Positions 1 through 6,775 of a stretch of 45,983 nt of DNA are shown here, piece by piece (the stretch's first letter is position 1; every line of letters begins with the position of its first letter). The DNA comes from Xylanibacter caecicola (GTDB lineage: Bacteria; Bacteroidota; Bacteroidia; Bacteroidales; Bacteroidaceae), in assembly GCF_013166515.1 (NCBI RefSeq), contig NZ_JABKKJ010000019.1:1-45983 (forward strand), given 5' to 3'. The translations under genes were made by a program, and so were the position numbers. Below the pieces are notes generated by a model that saw nothing but the letters and a program-made list of their open reading frames with translations, did not search any database and was not told the DNA's origin.

Positions 1-27
1 TTTGTTTTGTCAGTTAAAAACTTTGGC

Positions 28-67
28 TCCGTCCTCTCTTGGGGGCGCGCCCCCAAGAGAGGACGGA
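28..67. repeat. 40-bp perfect palindrome
   Basis: Each half (28-47 and 48-67) is the exact reverse complement of the other, with no loop and a GC-only centre (GGGGGCGCGCCCCC). A transcript would fold into a very stable hairpin, so it may be a terminator for a gene left of the window, but neither side has a clear T-run. It could also be an element end. Function is not known. Confidence 0.75.
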
Positions 68-149
68 CAATACTCTGAAAGAGGTAATTCCTAAATCAAA
101 ATTTTGCACTTCGATTTGGAATCTTCATACATTATATATATGGGGTTCT

Positions 150-212
150 TAAAAGGAGATAGGGGAAGATAAGAGGAGATAAAGGAAGATAAGAGACGAA
201 TGTTTCAGGCAT
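150..212 (+). repeat. Purine-rich AGATA repeat, copy A
   Basis: Tandem purine-rich units of the type GGAGATA/AAGATAAA are followed by AGACGAATG. The same arrangement recurs at about 19953-20073, 20190-20262, 31048-31165 and 33800-33862. This copy keeps the purine tract and the ACG.ATG junction but little of the tail shared by the longest copies. Confidence 0.6.
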
Positions 213-245
213 GTGAGTGTGTGCCAAAAATAAGTTGTCGTCACA

Positions 246-288
246 AAAATGGTTCCCGGACGGGAGTATGCCGTCCGGGAACCATTTT
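246..288 (-). terminator. Rho-independent terminator
   Basis: An 18-bp perfect stem (246-263 with 271-288) has a 7-base loop and A/T-rich ends, so it can work in both directions. It lies 24 bases past the stop codon of the leftward lipoprotein gene and very probably ends its transcript. Confidence 0.85.
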
Positions 289-312
289 GTCTTAAGATGT
301 GTTTGTTACTTC

Positions 313-1212
313 TTATTTTGCCTTATAAGTGATTGTCAGTTTCTCGAATCCTTCCTCGTCTTCGTCTCCAAGATATGCTTTCAGGTTGTTTCCGACCAGT
401 TCGAATTCAAGCAGATTGCCTTCGTCTGCGAATGCAGAAGGAACCGCTCCCTTGTTCTTGCCGGTTGCCATCCATGCTGCCGGTAGGAAAAACCTTCCAA
501 GATACTTCATGCCGGAGTATACTTTGCATTGCATGGCAAGTGTTCCGAATGGCGATATTATCATCTCGTCGCAAGAACTCTTGTACCATATCTCATTTTC
601 ATACCCCATGTCGTCGTCATCTGCACCCATGCTTTGAAGAAATTTCTCAAACTCTTCAAACGTGCCGAATGTCTTGCTTATGGATTGTCCGCCTTTCTCG
701 CCTGCCGTAAAATGATACTGTTCCGCCGTCCATGTTCTGCACAGACTGTTTATGTCACCGCTTATTTTCGGTGTCTTGCGATATTTGTACGTCTTTGTGC
801 CGTTCTTGTCTTGGACTGTCATGCTGCTTTCCGTAAACGTCACTGTGCCGAAACCGTCAAGCGCATATACGTATTCTCCGGTTTTCTTGTACGTACCGGT
901 CTTCAGTCCGTAGTTGTAACCGCTGCTGCCGTTGCTATTCTCACGCATCACCGGAGCATGCTTTTTGGTCAGGGACACTCCGCCATTGTTGTCTTTGTAC
1001 TCGATGATATATTCCTCTCCTGCCGTAAGTTCAATGTACTTGTATGGAGAGTTGTCATCTGTTATTTCGTATTTTGCAGCGTTCTCCATGTTCGCTGGCG
1101 GAGTTACGGGAGTCTCATCCCCGTTTCCGTCGTCATCACTGCTGCATGCTGTAAGGCTTATCGCTGCTGTCATAAGAAACAGCATGCTTGTAAGAAAACC
1201 AATTTTTTTCAT
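313..1212 (-). CDS. Secreted lipoprotein of unknown function
   Basis: A 299-aa protein if it starts at the ATG at 1210-1212, which puts a good lipoprotein signal first: MKK, a hydrophobic stretch, then LTACSSDDDGNGDE. The Cys after LTA should be lipidated, and the acidic SDDDGNGDE that follows is the kind of tether seen on Bacteroidetes lipoproteins, which are often surface exposed. The longer frame to 1281 adds 23 residues that do not look like a signal. The rest is a mixed hydrophilic domain rich in Gly, Thr, Tyr and Lys, probably beta-rich; no family was recognised. It is read in the same direction as the beta-barrel gene upstream (1318-1953), with a hairpin between them, so the two may be separate transcripts. 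Confidence 0.8.
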   Translation of the reverse strand: MKKIGFLTSMLFLMTAAISLTACSSDDDGNGDETPVTPPANMENAAKYEITDDNSPYKYIELTAGEEYIIEYKDNNGGVSLTKKHAPVMRENSNGSSGYNYGLKTGTYKKTGEYVYALDGFGTVTFTESSMTVQDKNGTKTYKYRKTPKISGDINSLCRTWTAEQYHFTAGEKGGQSISKTFGTFEEFEKFLQSMGADDDDMGYENEIWYKSSCDEMIISPFGTLAMQCKVYSGMKYLGRFFLPAAWMATGKNKGAVPSAFADEGNLLEFELVGNNLKAYLGDEDEEGFEKLTITYKAK

Positions 1213-1259
1213 GTATGTTTTATTGTTATTAATATGATATTGTTGTCTTTGAAATAGGT

Positions 1260-1293
1260 GAGGAGCCTGTTGTATCGACACACAAGGCTCCTC
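1260..1293 (-). terminator. Hairpin between two envelope genes
   Basis: GAGGAGCC (1260-1267) pairs with GGCTCCTC (1286-1293). It follows the stop of the leftward beta-barrel gene at 1318. The T-run is weak, so termination may be partial. Confidence 0.55.
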
Positions 1294-1317
1294 ATCGTTA
1301 AAAGAAAGGGACTAATA

Positions 1318-1953
1318 TTAGAAGTTATAACCCACGTTGAACATGAAGTTGGAGTTCTTCATGTCCACGCCGTCCATATCGGATATGTTCGTAAGACCGA
1401 ACTGATATGCGCAGCCGATGTAGAACTTGCTTACCGTAACGCCGGCGCCAATCTGCAGACCTGCATCGAACTTCTTTGCCACGTTGTCGTCAAAGAAATC
1501 CACGTCTAACTTCTCGTCCTCATCTTCCGTTTTCAACTTGCCGCTTATTCCGTATGCAAGATAAGGTCCGAAGTTTACCTGCAGCTGTGTGGCTTCGCTG
1601 AAGTTGTAACGATAAGAAGCGAGCACCGGAATTTCAAGATACAGCGGATTGGCTTTCATTTCGTAGCCGTCGCCCTTGAAACCTTTCTGTGTCGCATACA
1701 GTCCGGTCTGGACATAGAGGCTCTGCAACAGCGGTATGTCTACGTTTACTCCTACATTGAAGCCGAAGCGGCTCTTTACTGCATCGTCCATGTCGCCTGT
1801 TATAGTAGACAGGTTTCCACCAATGCGTACACCGAAAGTTATGGGCTTGTCTGCCTTTTCGGTCGAGAAGAACGAGGATGAACTTGCTGAATTCTGCGCA
1901 GATGCCGTGAGTGAAAGTACGGCACATGCTGCGATGATAAATAATTTTTTCAT
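1318..1953 (-). CDS. Outer-membrane beta-barrel (porin-like) protein
   Basis: A 211-aa protein with a classic signal peptide (MKKLFIIAACAVLSLTASAQ, cleavage after AQ). The mature part has alternating polar and hydrophobic strands typical of small 8-strand barrels of the PorT/OmpA-like 'outer membrane beta-barrel' families of Bacteroidetes: 'FGVRIGGNLSTITGD', 'FGFNVGVNVDIPLLQSLYVQTGL', 'YLEIPVLASYRYNF', 'VNFGPYLAYGIS', and a terminal strand 'NFMFNVGYNF' ending in Phe, as barrel proteins do for assembly. Its role could be structural or adhesive; the substrate is unknown. A promoter-like TATCTTTG lies at 2185-2192, which predicts a leader of roughly 230 bases. Confidence 0.85.
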   Translation of the reverse strand: MKKLFIIAACAVLSLTASAQNSASSSSFFSTEKADKPITFGVRIGGNLSTITGDMDDAVKSRFGFNVGVNVDIPLLQSLYVQTGLYATQKGFKGDGYEMKANPLYLEIPVLASYRYNFSEATQLQVNFGPYLAYGISGKLKTEDEDEKLDVDFFDDNVAKKFDAGLQIGAGVTVSKFYIGCAYQFGLTNISDMDGVDMKNSNFMFNVGYNF

Positions 1954-2184
1954 TGTTCTCTTGTTTTAAGTTATTAATAAAGTTGATTATAATGCGAAAT
2001 CCATACGCCATATATTGTATAGTCTGTCAGTTGAGCAACGTTGTGGCAGGAAGAAAAAGCTTCGTCCGTGCAGTGAACGGATTGACGACAGACCGTTTTC
2101 GGGATGATGTGTGAGTTGTGCCATAATGATAATGAACAGTCTTCTCTTGTGTTAATTTATTCTTTCTATTGTTTATTTTCGTTG

Positions 2185-2192
2185 CAAAGATA
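2185..2192 (-). promoter_or_regulatory. Promoter -7 element for the beta-barrel gene
   Basis: TATCTTTG on the minus strand matches the Bacteroidetes -7 consensus TAnnTTTG and is followed by GCA. The start codon is about 230 bases downstream, so the leader is long. An 8-base C tract lies 19 bases upstream of it. Confidence 0.6.
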
Positions 2193-2210
2193 TAAAAATA
2201 GACGCAATTA

Positions 2211-2218
2211 CCCCCCCC
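2211..2218. other. C8 homopolymer in promoter region
   Basis: Eight consecutive C on the plus strand, preceded by TTA. The same TTACCCCCC(C/C) string occurs near the promoters of the two large surface-protein genes (19656-19663 as G8, 44677-44683 as C7). Here it sits just upstream of the -7 element, where length changes could alter promoter spacing. Confidence 0.6.
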
Positions 2219-2337
2219 GTTATGTTAAAACAGGTTAAATGATGGTAATGAAAATAATGCCTTATGCCTTGCATAAAAGTTTGATGTGGAATGGCTGTAT
2301 ATTACTGAAGTGTTGAGTCCGGTGGTTGTATGGTAAT

Positions 2338-2373
2338 AAAAAACACGCTGCCACTCTCGGCGAGCAGCAGCGT
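2338..2373 (-). terminator. Intrinsic terminator of the candidate small RNA
   Basis: On the minus strand ACGCTGC pairs with GCAGCGT (2367-2373 with 2345-2351), with a smaller CTC/GAG stem inside, and is followed directly by G and TTTTTT. Confidence 0.8.
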
Positions 2374-2511
2374 ATCAAACTATGTTTAACTAAAAAATCT
2401 TTCAGAATTTGAAGGGAGTCTCACGACTACCTTTGCCATCCTTTCAAACAATCATGAAAACTTTACCTTAAAATAAACTACTATTAACCTAAACAATCTA
2501 TTAACCTTTAT
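2338..2511 (-). ncRNA. Candidate small RNA of about 174 nt
   Basis: There is no protein gene here, but the minus strand has a full transcription unit. A promoter with both elements at the expected spacing (TTG at 2545-2547, 19 bases, TACCTTTG at 2518-2525) predicts a start near 2511. A strong intrinsic terminator ends at 2338 with six T. Inside, GGTAGTC-GTGA-GACTCCC (about 2414-2431) forms a short hairpin closed by a GNRA-type loop, and GGTTAATAG occurs twice near the 5' end. No start codon with a meaningful reading frame was seen. The ends do not pair as in 6S RNA, and the SRP, tmRNA and RNase P core motifs are absent. The exact 5' end and the function are inference. Confidence 0.6.
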
Positions 2512-2517
2512 GTGATG

Positions 2518-2547
2518 CAAAGGTACGATAATATTTTGTATCGCCAA
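2518..2547 (-). promoter_or_regulatory. Promoter of the candidate small RNA
   Basis: TTG at 2547-2545, a 19-base spacer and TACCTTTG at 2525-2518 fit the Bacteroidetes sigma-ABfr consensus. No coding sequence follows, which is the main reason to propose a non-coding transcript. Confidence 0.65.
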
Positions 2548-2766
2548 GCGCTTATAAGTGTATTCTTGCCAATCAAAGTCTGTTTCTTGACATCTGTCAA
2601 TGTCACAGTTGCCGATATATGTGTTTTCACTTCGCATAACGGCTGCCGGCGGCTGTTTTTATGTCGTGCCATGTACGGTCTGTGAAGTGCGACGGACTGT
2701 CGTGTGGATAGTTCATAAAAGGGCTTTTCAGACGCCTGTTGTAACGTGTTCATTTTCAAGTGAATA

Positions 2767-2873
2767 CCTTTTGCGTTCCAAAAGGGCATCTTTCAGCCTC
2801 TAAAAGGCGGCATATTGGAACGCAAAAGGTGCCCTTTTAGAACGCGAAAGACGGCATATAGGAAATCCAACGG
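2767..2873. repeat. Palindromic AAAAGG(T/C)G repeat, copy 1
   Basis: A 15-bp perfect inverted repeat (2767-2781 with 2815-2829) is followed by a second part with AAAAGGTGCCCTTTT and AAAGACGGCATAT. The same modules recur at 13876-13962, 19793-19880 and 29145-29220, always between genes. Confidence 0.75.
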
Positions 2874-2935
2874 ACATAAAGAGAAAACCGATTGGAAATC
2901 TGATGACCGATTTGGGATTAAAAACATCTTTTTAT

Positions 2936-2966
2936 TTTGTATTTTGTCTATTTTCAACTAACTTTG
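2936..2966 (+). promoter_or_regulatory. Promoter of the glycosyltransferase operon
   Basis: TTTG at 2936-2939, a 19-base spacer and TAACTTTG at 2959-2966 match the Bacteroidetes consensus. The leader to the ATG at 2998 would be about 25 bases. Confidence 0.7.
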
Positions 2967-2997
2967 TCTCTTGAAGAATTTAACCGGAAAATCACTT

Positions 2998-4275
2998 ATG
3001 CGAGTACTTATTATAAATACCAGCGGCAGGACGGGCGGTGCCGCCGTGGCGGCAAACCGCCTTATGGAAGCTCTCAACAACAACGGCGAGAAGGCGAAGA
3101 TGTTGGTGTGCGACAAGGATACCGATCAGATTACCGTTGTAGGACTGCATAACGGTCTGCGCCGTCATCTGAACTTTCTGTGGGAACGGTGGTGTATATT
3201 CGTGCGCATGCATTTCTCTAAGAAAAACCTTTTCGAGGTGGACATTGCCAACGCGGGTATGGACATAACGAAGCTGCGCGAGTTTAAGGAAGCCGATGTC
3301 ATACATCTCAGCTGGATAAATCAGGGCATGCTGTCGCTCAAGGGAATAAGAAAGATACTGGAGAGCGGCAAGCCGGTGGTGTGGACCATGCACGACTTCT
3401 GGCCCTCTACGGGCATCTGTCACTATCCGCGCACTTGCAAGGAGTATCGCAACGGGACGTGTCGCAACTGCCGTTACCTGCCGGGAGGCGGCTCGGAGCA
3501 TGACATGTCGTACAGGGTGTGGAAGAAGAAGGCACGTATATGGCATAGTCACAATATCATTTTCGTGGCGTGCAGCAAGTGGCTTGCTGCCAATGCGCGG
3601 TCGGCATCGCTGCTTGCAGGCAAGCAGGTTACAGCTATTCCCAATCCTATCGACACACGTATCTTCCGTCCGTGTGACAAGACGGAGGCACGGATGAACC
3701 TTTCTCTGCCGCAAGACAAACGCTTGATACTCTTCGTGTCGCAGCGGATAACCGACAGGCGTAAGGGCATGGACTATTTTGTGGAGGCGTGCGGCAAGCT
3801 CGCTGCGGAACATCCGGAAATGTGCGACAGCACCGGAGTAGTGATTCTTGGCGGTCATGCGGAGGACTATGAAGATCGTTTGCCCTTTACTGCATATCCT
3901 TTAGGTTATGTAAGTGACGAGAAGAAGATTGTGGATGTGTATAATGCAGTTGACCTTTTCGTACTTCCGTCGCTTGAAGACAACCTGCCGAATACCATCA
4001 TGGAGGCAATGGCGTGCGGTGTTCCGTGCGTGGGATTTAACGTCGGCGGCATTCCGGAGATGATAGACCATAGGAAAAACGGATATGTGGCTGAGTACAG
4101 GAATTCTTCCGACCTTGCCGCAGGTATGGCATGGACGCTCGAAAACGACGGTTATGCCGGTCTTTGCGAAAATGCCGTACGTAAGGTTGCGGCAAGCTAT
4201 TCGCAGCAGAGTGTTGCCCTTAGATATATCGAAGTGTATAATCAGGCAATAGCCTACAGGCACTATAAGATATGA
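2998..4275 (+). CDS. GT4-family glycosyltransferase
   Basis: A 425-aa retaining glycosyltransferase of the GT-B fold. The N-terminus (MRVLIINTSGRTGGAAVAANRL) has the Gly-rich acceptor-side loop usual in GT4 enzymes. The C-terminal half holds the nucleotide-sugar site: 'FRPCDKTEAR', the strand 'LILFVSQRITDRRKGMDYF', then 'VLPSLEDNLPNTIMEAMACGVPCVGFNVGGIPEMI', with the E-x7-E motif that binds the donor phosphate and ribose. A cluster of Cys (CHYPRTCKEYRNGTCRNC) is found in a subset of polysaccharide GT4 enzymes. The ATG at 2998 was chosen over a TTG 27 bases earlier because the Rossmann strand starts there. It overlaps the next glycosyltransferase gene by 4 bases, so they are coupled and probably build a surface glycan; the sugar is unknown. 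Confidence 0.9.
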   Translation: MRVLIINTSGRTGGAAVAANRLMEALNNNGEKAKMLVCDKDTDQITVVGLHNGLRRHLNFLWERWCIFVRMHFSKKNLFEVDIANAGMDITKLREFKEADVIHLSWINQGMLSLKGIRKILESGKPVVWTMHDFWPSTGICHYPRTCKEYRNGTCRNCRYLPGGGSEHDMSYRVWKKKARIWHSHNIIFVACSKWLAANARSASLLAGKQVTAIPNPIDTRIFRPCDKTEARMNLSLPQDKRLILFVSQRITDRRKGMDYFVEACGKLAAEHPEMCDSTGVVILGGHAEDYEDRLPFTAYPLGYVSDEKKIVDVYNAVDLFVLPSLEDNLPNTIMEAMACGVPCVGFNVGGIPEMIDHRKNGYVAEYRNSSDLAAGMAWTLENDGYAGLCENAVRKVAASYSQQSVALRYIEVYNQAIAYRHYKI

Positions 4276-5066
4276 TAAAGTTTACGATAATAACGGTTAC
4301 ATATAATGCGGCTGATGTTTTCAAGCGTACGGCGGACAGTGTGCTGGCTCAGAAGTATCCGTATGTGGAGCATCTGATAATCGACGGGGCGTCTACGGAC
4401 CGTACTCTTGAGATGGCCGGTGTGTACAAGATGTGTTCTGATGCTACGGTTATAGGGCATACCGTGATAATAAAGTCGGAGCCCGACAAGGGGCTGTATG
4501 ATGCCATGAACAAGGGACTGGACATGGCAACGGGGCACTATGTGTGTTTTCTCAATGCCGGGGACTTCTTTCCTGACAGTGATACCCTCGGTACTGTGGC
4601 CCGCAACATGCAACCTCGCAATCTGAACGGGGCTGACAAGCCGTTGCCTGCAGTGCTTTACGGTGATACGGATGTCACCGATAATGAAGGCAACTTCTTG
4701 TGTCACCGCCGTCTTTCACCGCCCGAAAAACTGACATGGCGTTCGTTCCGGAGCGGGATGCTCGTGTGTCATCAGGCTTTCTATGCCCGTACGGACATTG
4801 CCCGGAAATTTCATTATGACCTAAGATACCGCCATTCTGCCGATGTGGACTGGTGTATAAGAGTAATGAAAAAGGCTGATGATATGGGGTTGGAGATGAA
4901 GAATTTGCATGCCGTCGTTGCCTGTTATCAGCGCGAAGGACAGTCCACACGTTATCATCGTGCATCGCTCATGGAGCGTTTTGTCATCATGTGTCGTCAT
5001 TACGGAATATGGCAGACGGTCGTAATGCATGCATGGTTTGTGATAAGACTTGTGCTTAAGCGTTGA
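4272..5066 (+). CDS. GT2-family glycosyltransferase (WcaA-like)
   Basis: A 264-aa inverting glycosyltransferase of the GT-A fold. 'FTIITVTYNAADVFKRTADSVLAQKYPYVEHLIIDGASTDRT' is the nucleotide-sugar binding start of GT2 enzymes. 'SEPDKGLYDAMNKGLDMATGHYVCFLNAGD' holds the DxD-equivalent (N-A-G-D) metal-binding turn. 'HQAFYARTDIARKFHYDLRYRHSADVDWCIRVM' holds the likely catalytic-base region. No long membrane segment is seen apart from a weak one near the C-terminus (TVVMHAWFVIRLVLKR), which may attach it to the inner membrane. The start overlaps the stop of the GT4 gene (ATGA), indicating translational coupling and joint work in glycan assembly. The pair is a small stand-alone unit, not part of a large capsule cluster within this window. 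Confidence 0.9.
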   Translation: MIKFTIITVTYNAADVFKRTADSVLAQKYPYVEHLIIDGASTDRTLEMAGVYKMCSDATVIGHTVIIKSEPDKGLYDAMNKGLDMATGHYVCFLNAGDFFPDSDTLGTVARNMQPRNLNGADKPLPAVLYGDTDVTDNEGNFLCHRRLSPPEKLTWRSFRSGMLVCHQAFYARTDIARKFHYDLRYRHSADVDWCIRVMKKADDMGLEMKNLHAVVACYQREGQSTRYHRASLMERFVIMCRHYGIWQTVVMHAWFVIRLVLKR

Positions 5067-5139
5067 TATACAAGGATGTCTGAAAGCAGAATGATGATTT
5101 ATGAATAATCGTCGGTTTTGCATTTAATAACAGTTTTTC

Positions 5140-5171
5140 TTTGACTTTATGTCGTAAAACATTTATTTTTG
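5140..5171 (+). promoter_or_regulatory. Promoter of the Cys-rich peptide gene
   Basis: TTTG at 5140-5143, a 20-base spacer and TATTTTTG at 5164-5171 form a near-ideal Bacteroidetes promoter. The start codon follows 41 bases downstream. Confidence 0.75.
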
Positions 5172-5212
5172 CACATGACAAATTATCTATAAACATATAA
5201 AAGTATTTTGAG

Positions 5213-5515
5213 ATGAAAAAGACAATGATGAGTATAGCCCTCATGGCAGCACTATGCTTTTCTACCGGGGCATCTGCACAGAGTGTCAAAACTGCTAAAA
5301 AAACTTGTGGGAAAGAATGTGTTCAGAAGTGTGACGGTCAGATGAAGAAAGCGGCAGATTGTAAGGCTGCATGTGCAAAGGCTGACTGCAAGAAGATAGC
5401 TGACTGCAAGTCTGAATGTAAGAAAGTTAAGGCTTGCAAGTCTGAATGCAAGAAGGAAGCATGCAAGCAGGCTGAGACTTGTAAGGCAAAGGCAACGGAT
5501 AAGGCTGCAAAATAA
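5213..5515 (+). CDS. Secreted Cys/Lys-rich small protein
   Basis: A 100-aa protein with a clear signal peptide ending ASAQ at about residue 23. The mature 77 residues hold 12 Cys and are dominated by Lys, Ala and Glu. The Cys fall in repeated C-x3-C pairs (KECVQKC, DCKAACAK, DCKSEC, ACKSEC) spaced by 4-9 residues, as in internal duplication of a short helical unit. There are no aromatic residues after the signal, so a classic folded enzyme is unlikely. Options are a periplasmic metal-binding or thiol-buffering protein, or a disulfide-stapled helical peptide; I do not recognise a family. It is monocistronic, with its own strong promoter and a strong terminator, which suggests high expression. 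Confidence 0.85.
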   Translation: MKKTMMSIALMAALCFSTGASAQSVKTAKKTCGKECVQKCDGQMKKAADCKAACAKADCKKIADCKSECKKVKACKSECKKEACKQAETCKAKATDKAAK

Positions 5516-5560
5516 TATAGCGCGGTATGTTATATGCCGTTTAACTTTGGTTATATAAAC

Positions 5561-5601
5561 AAAAACACCGGGATGAATTGAGTTGTCATCCCGGTGTTTT
5601 T
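5561..5601. terminator. Bidirectional rho-independent terminator
   Basis: A 16-bp stem (5561-5576 with 5586-5601) with a 9-base loop, A5 on one side and T5 on the other. It lies between the rightward Cys-rich peptide gene and the leftward M23 peptidase gene and can end both. Confidence 0.9.
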
Positions 5602-5638
5602 GTTGCCGTGCGGCATTAAAGCCGCCCTGTAATATCTT

Positions 5639-6583
5639 TTAAGTATATCTTAGTATCTGCCCCGGACGTATCTTCTTGTTCTTGCTTATGCGGTTGATTT
5701 TGCAGAGCTTGTCCACCGATATGCCGCGTTTGCGTGCGATAGAGGATATTGTCTCGCCACGTGATACCTTGTGATAGCGTACGTCTCCTCTGCTTCTTGC
5801 ACTCGTCTTTGTTGTGTTGTTGACGTTGCCGTTCACGTCAGCGGAGTTATAGCTGTCGCTTGTTTTCCCATAGAGCCTGTTCGCTTTGTCCGATTCGTTC
5901 ATGTAAGAGCTGCGTCGGAACATGTATGAATCCTCTGTTACATCCTGGTTTTTGAAGTCGAACATCAACGCAGGATTAAGTGCCACACCGCAAAGACGTG
6001 TCTCGAAGTGAAGGTGTGAACCCGTGCTGCGTCCTGTGTTGCCGCCTAATCCGATGGGATCTCCTGCCTTTACGTTCACGTTTTCGTTCACCAGATGCTT
6101 TGACATGTGACCGTATATGGTTTCAAGTCCGTTGTTGTGGCGTATCACCACATAGTTGCCGTATCCTCTTGCCTCGTATCTCACGATGCGCACCTTGCCG
6201 TCAAAGGCGGCACGGATTGTGTCTCCGATATACACTTTGATGTCAAGTCCCTTGTGCATGCGACCCCAACGGCGTCCGAAATTGGATGTGATGACCTTGC
6301 TTGTGGTAGGCATACAGAACTTGCGGAGGTTGATATTGAATGAATCAGGTAGCTGAGTGGCACGGTGTGCGTATTTGTTGCTCCACTCGGTGTACAACTG
6401 TGCCGCCGGAGAATGTGCCTGTTCTTTTTGTATTATGTTGCGTAGAACCAATGTGTCTACGGCTTTCATCTTTCTGTCCACCGGTGCCTGGCGTGCCAAA
6501 AGGTCTTGCGCCATTGCCGGAAGGGCTGATATTGTCAGGAAAGTTGTAATCGCAAATGTCTTAATTGTTCTTTTAAAATACAT
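5639..6583 (-). CDS. M23 peptidase with LysM domain
   Basis: A 314-aa secreted cell-wall hydrolase. A signal peptide ends at ALPAMAQ (about residue 26). The LytM/M23 zinc-peptidase domain spans roughly residues 95-215, with the metal ligands H110 and D114 in HKGLDI and H192 in SHLHFE (H190 is the partner His); the Gly-rich 'GLGGNTGRSTG' precedes it. After a Ser/Asn-rich linker, a C-terminal LysM domain (about 268-314, 'YHKVSRGETISSIARKRGISVDKLCKIN') binds peptidoglycan. All catalytic residues are present, so it is likely an active peptide-crosslink hydrolase. An alternative start at 6592 (MII) adds three residues. A TATATTTG promoter element lies at 6683-6690. Confidence 0.93.
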   Translation of the reverse strand: MYFKRTIKTFAITTFLTISALPAMAQDLLARQAPVDRKMKAVDTLVLRNIIQKEQAHSPAAQLYTEWSNKYAHRATQLPDSFNINLRKFCMPTTSKVITSNFGRRWGRMHKGLDIKVYIGDTIRAAFDGKVRIVRYEARGYGNYVVIRHNNGLETIYGHMSKHLVNENVNVKAGDPIGLGGNTGRSTGSHLHFETRLCGVALNPALMFDFKNQDVTEDSYMFRRSSYMNESDKANRLYGKTSDSYNSADVNGNVNNTTKTSARSRGDVRYHKVSRGETISSIARKRGISVDKLCKINRISKNKKIRPGQILRYT

Positions 6584-6682
6584 AATAATCATTATTGTTT
6601 ATTTACAAAGCGGTGCGTGTCCGCATGGTAAGAACCGATAATAAATATGAAAGAAGTTATCGGTTAACTTAGTAGTTCGGTG

Positions 6683-6690
6683 CAAATATA
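6683..6690 (-). promoter_or_regulatory. Promoter -7 element for the M23 peptidase gene
   Basis: TATATTTG on the minus strand fits TAnnTTTG and is followed by GCA; it is about 100 bases upstream of the start codon. Confidence 0.55.
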
Positions 6691-6775
6691 ATAAAAAACA
6701 GCTAAAGTTGTATATATATTAACAGTTTTTATTGTCAATTTAACACAATCATTAAGATGTCTAAACACTTTTGTT

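Noticed and set aside
529..1257. Long open frame (242 aa) opposite the lipoprotein gene
   Set aside because: It is the antisense shadow of a gene with a clear signal peptide; its own sequence is Cys/Val/Leu-rich without domain features.
2338..2511. 6S RNA or another known structural RNA for the candidate small RNA
   Set aside because: The 5' and 3' ends do not pair as in 6S RNA, and the core motifs of SRP RNA, tmRNA and RNase P RNA are missing. Left as unassigned.
2998..5066. Capsule or exopolysaccharide locus
   Set aside because: Only two glycosyltransferase genes, without flippase, polymerase, chain-length regulator or sugar-nucleotide genes.
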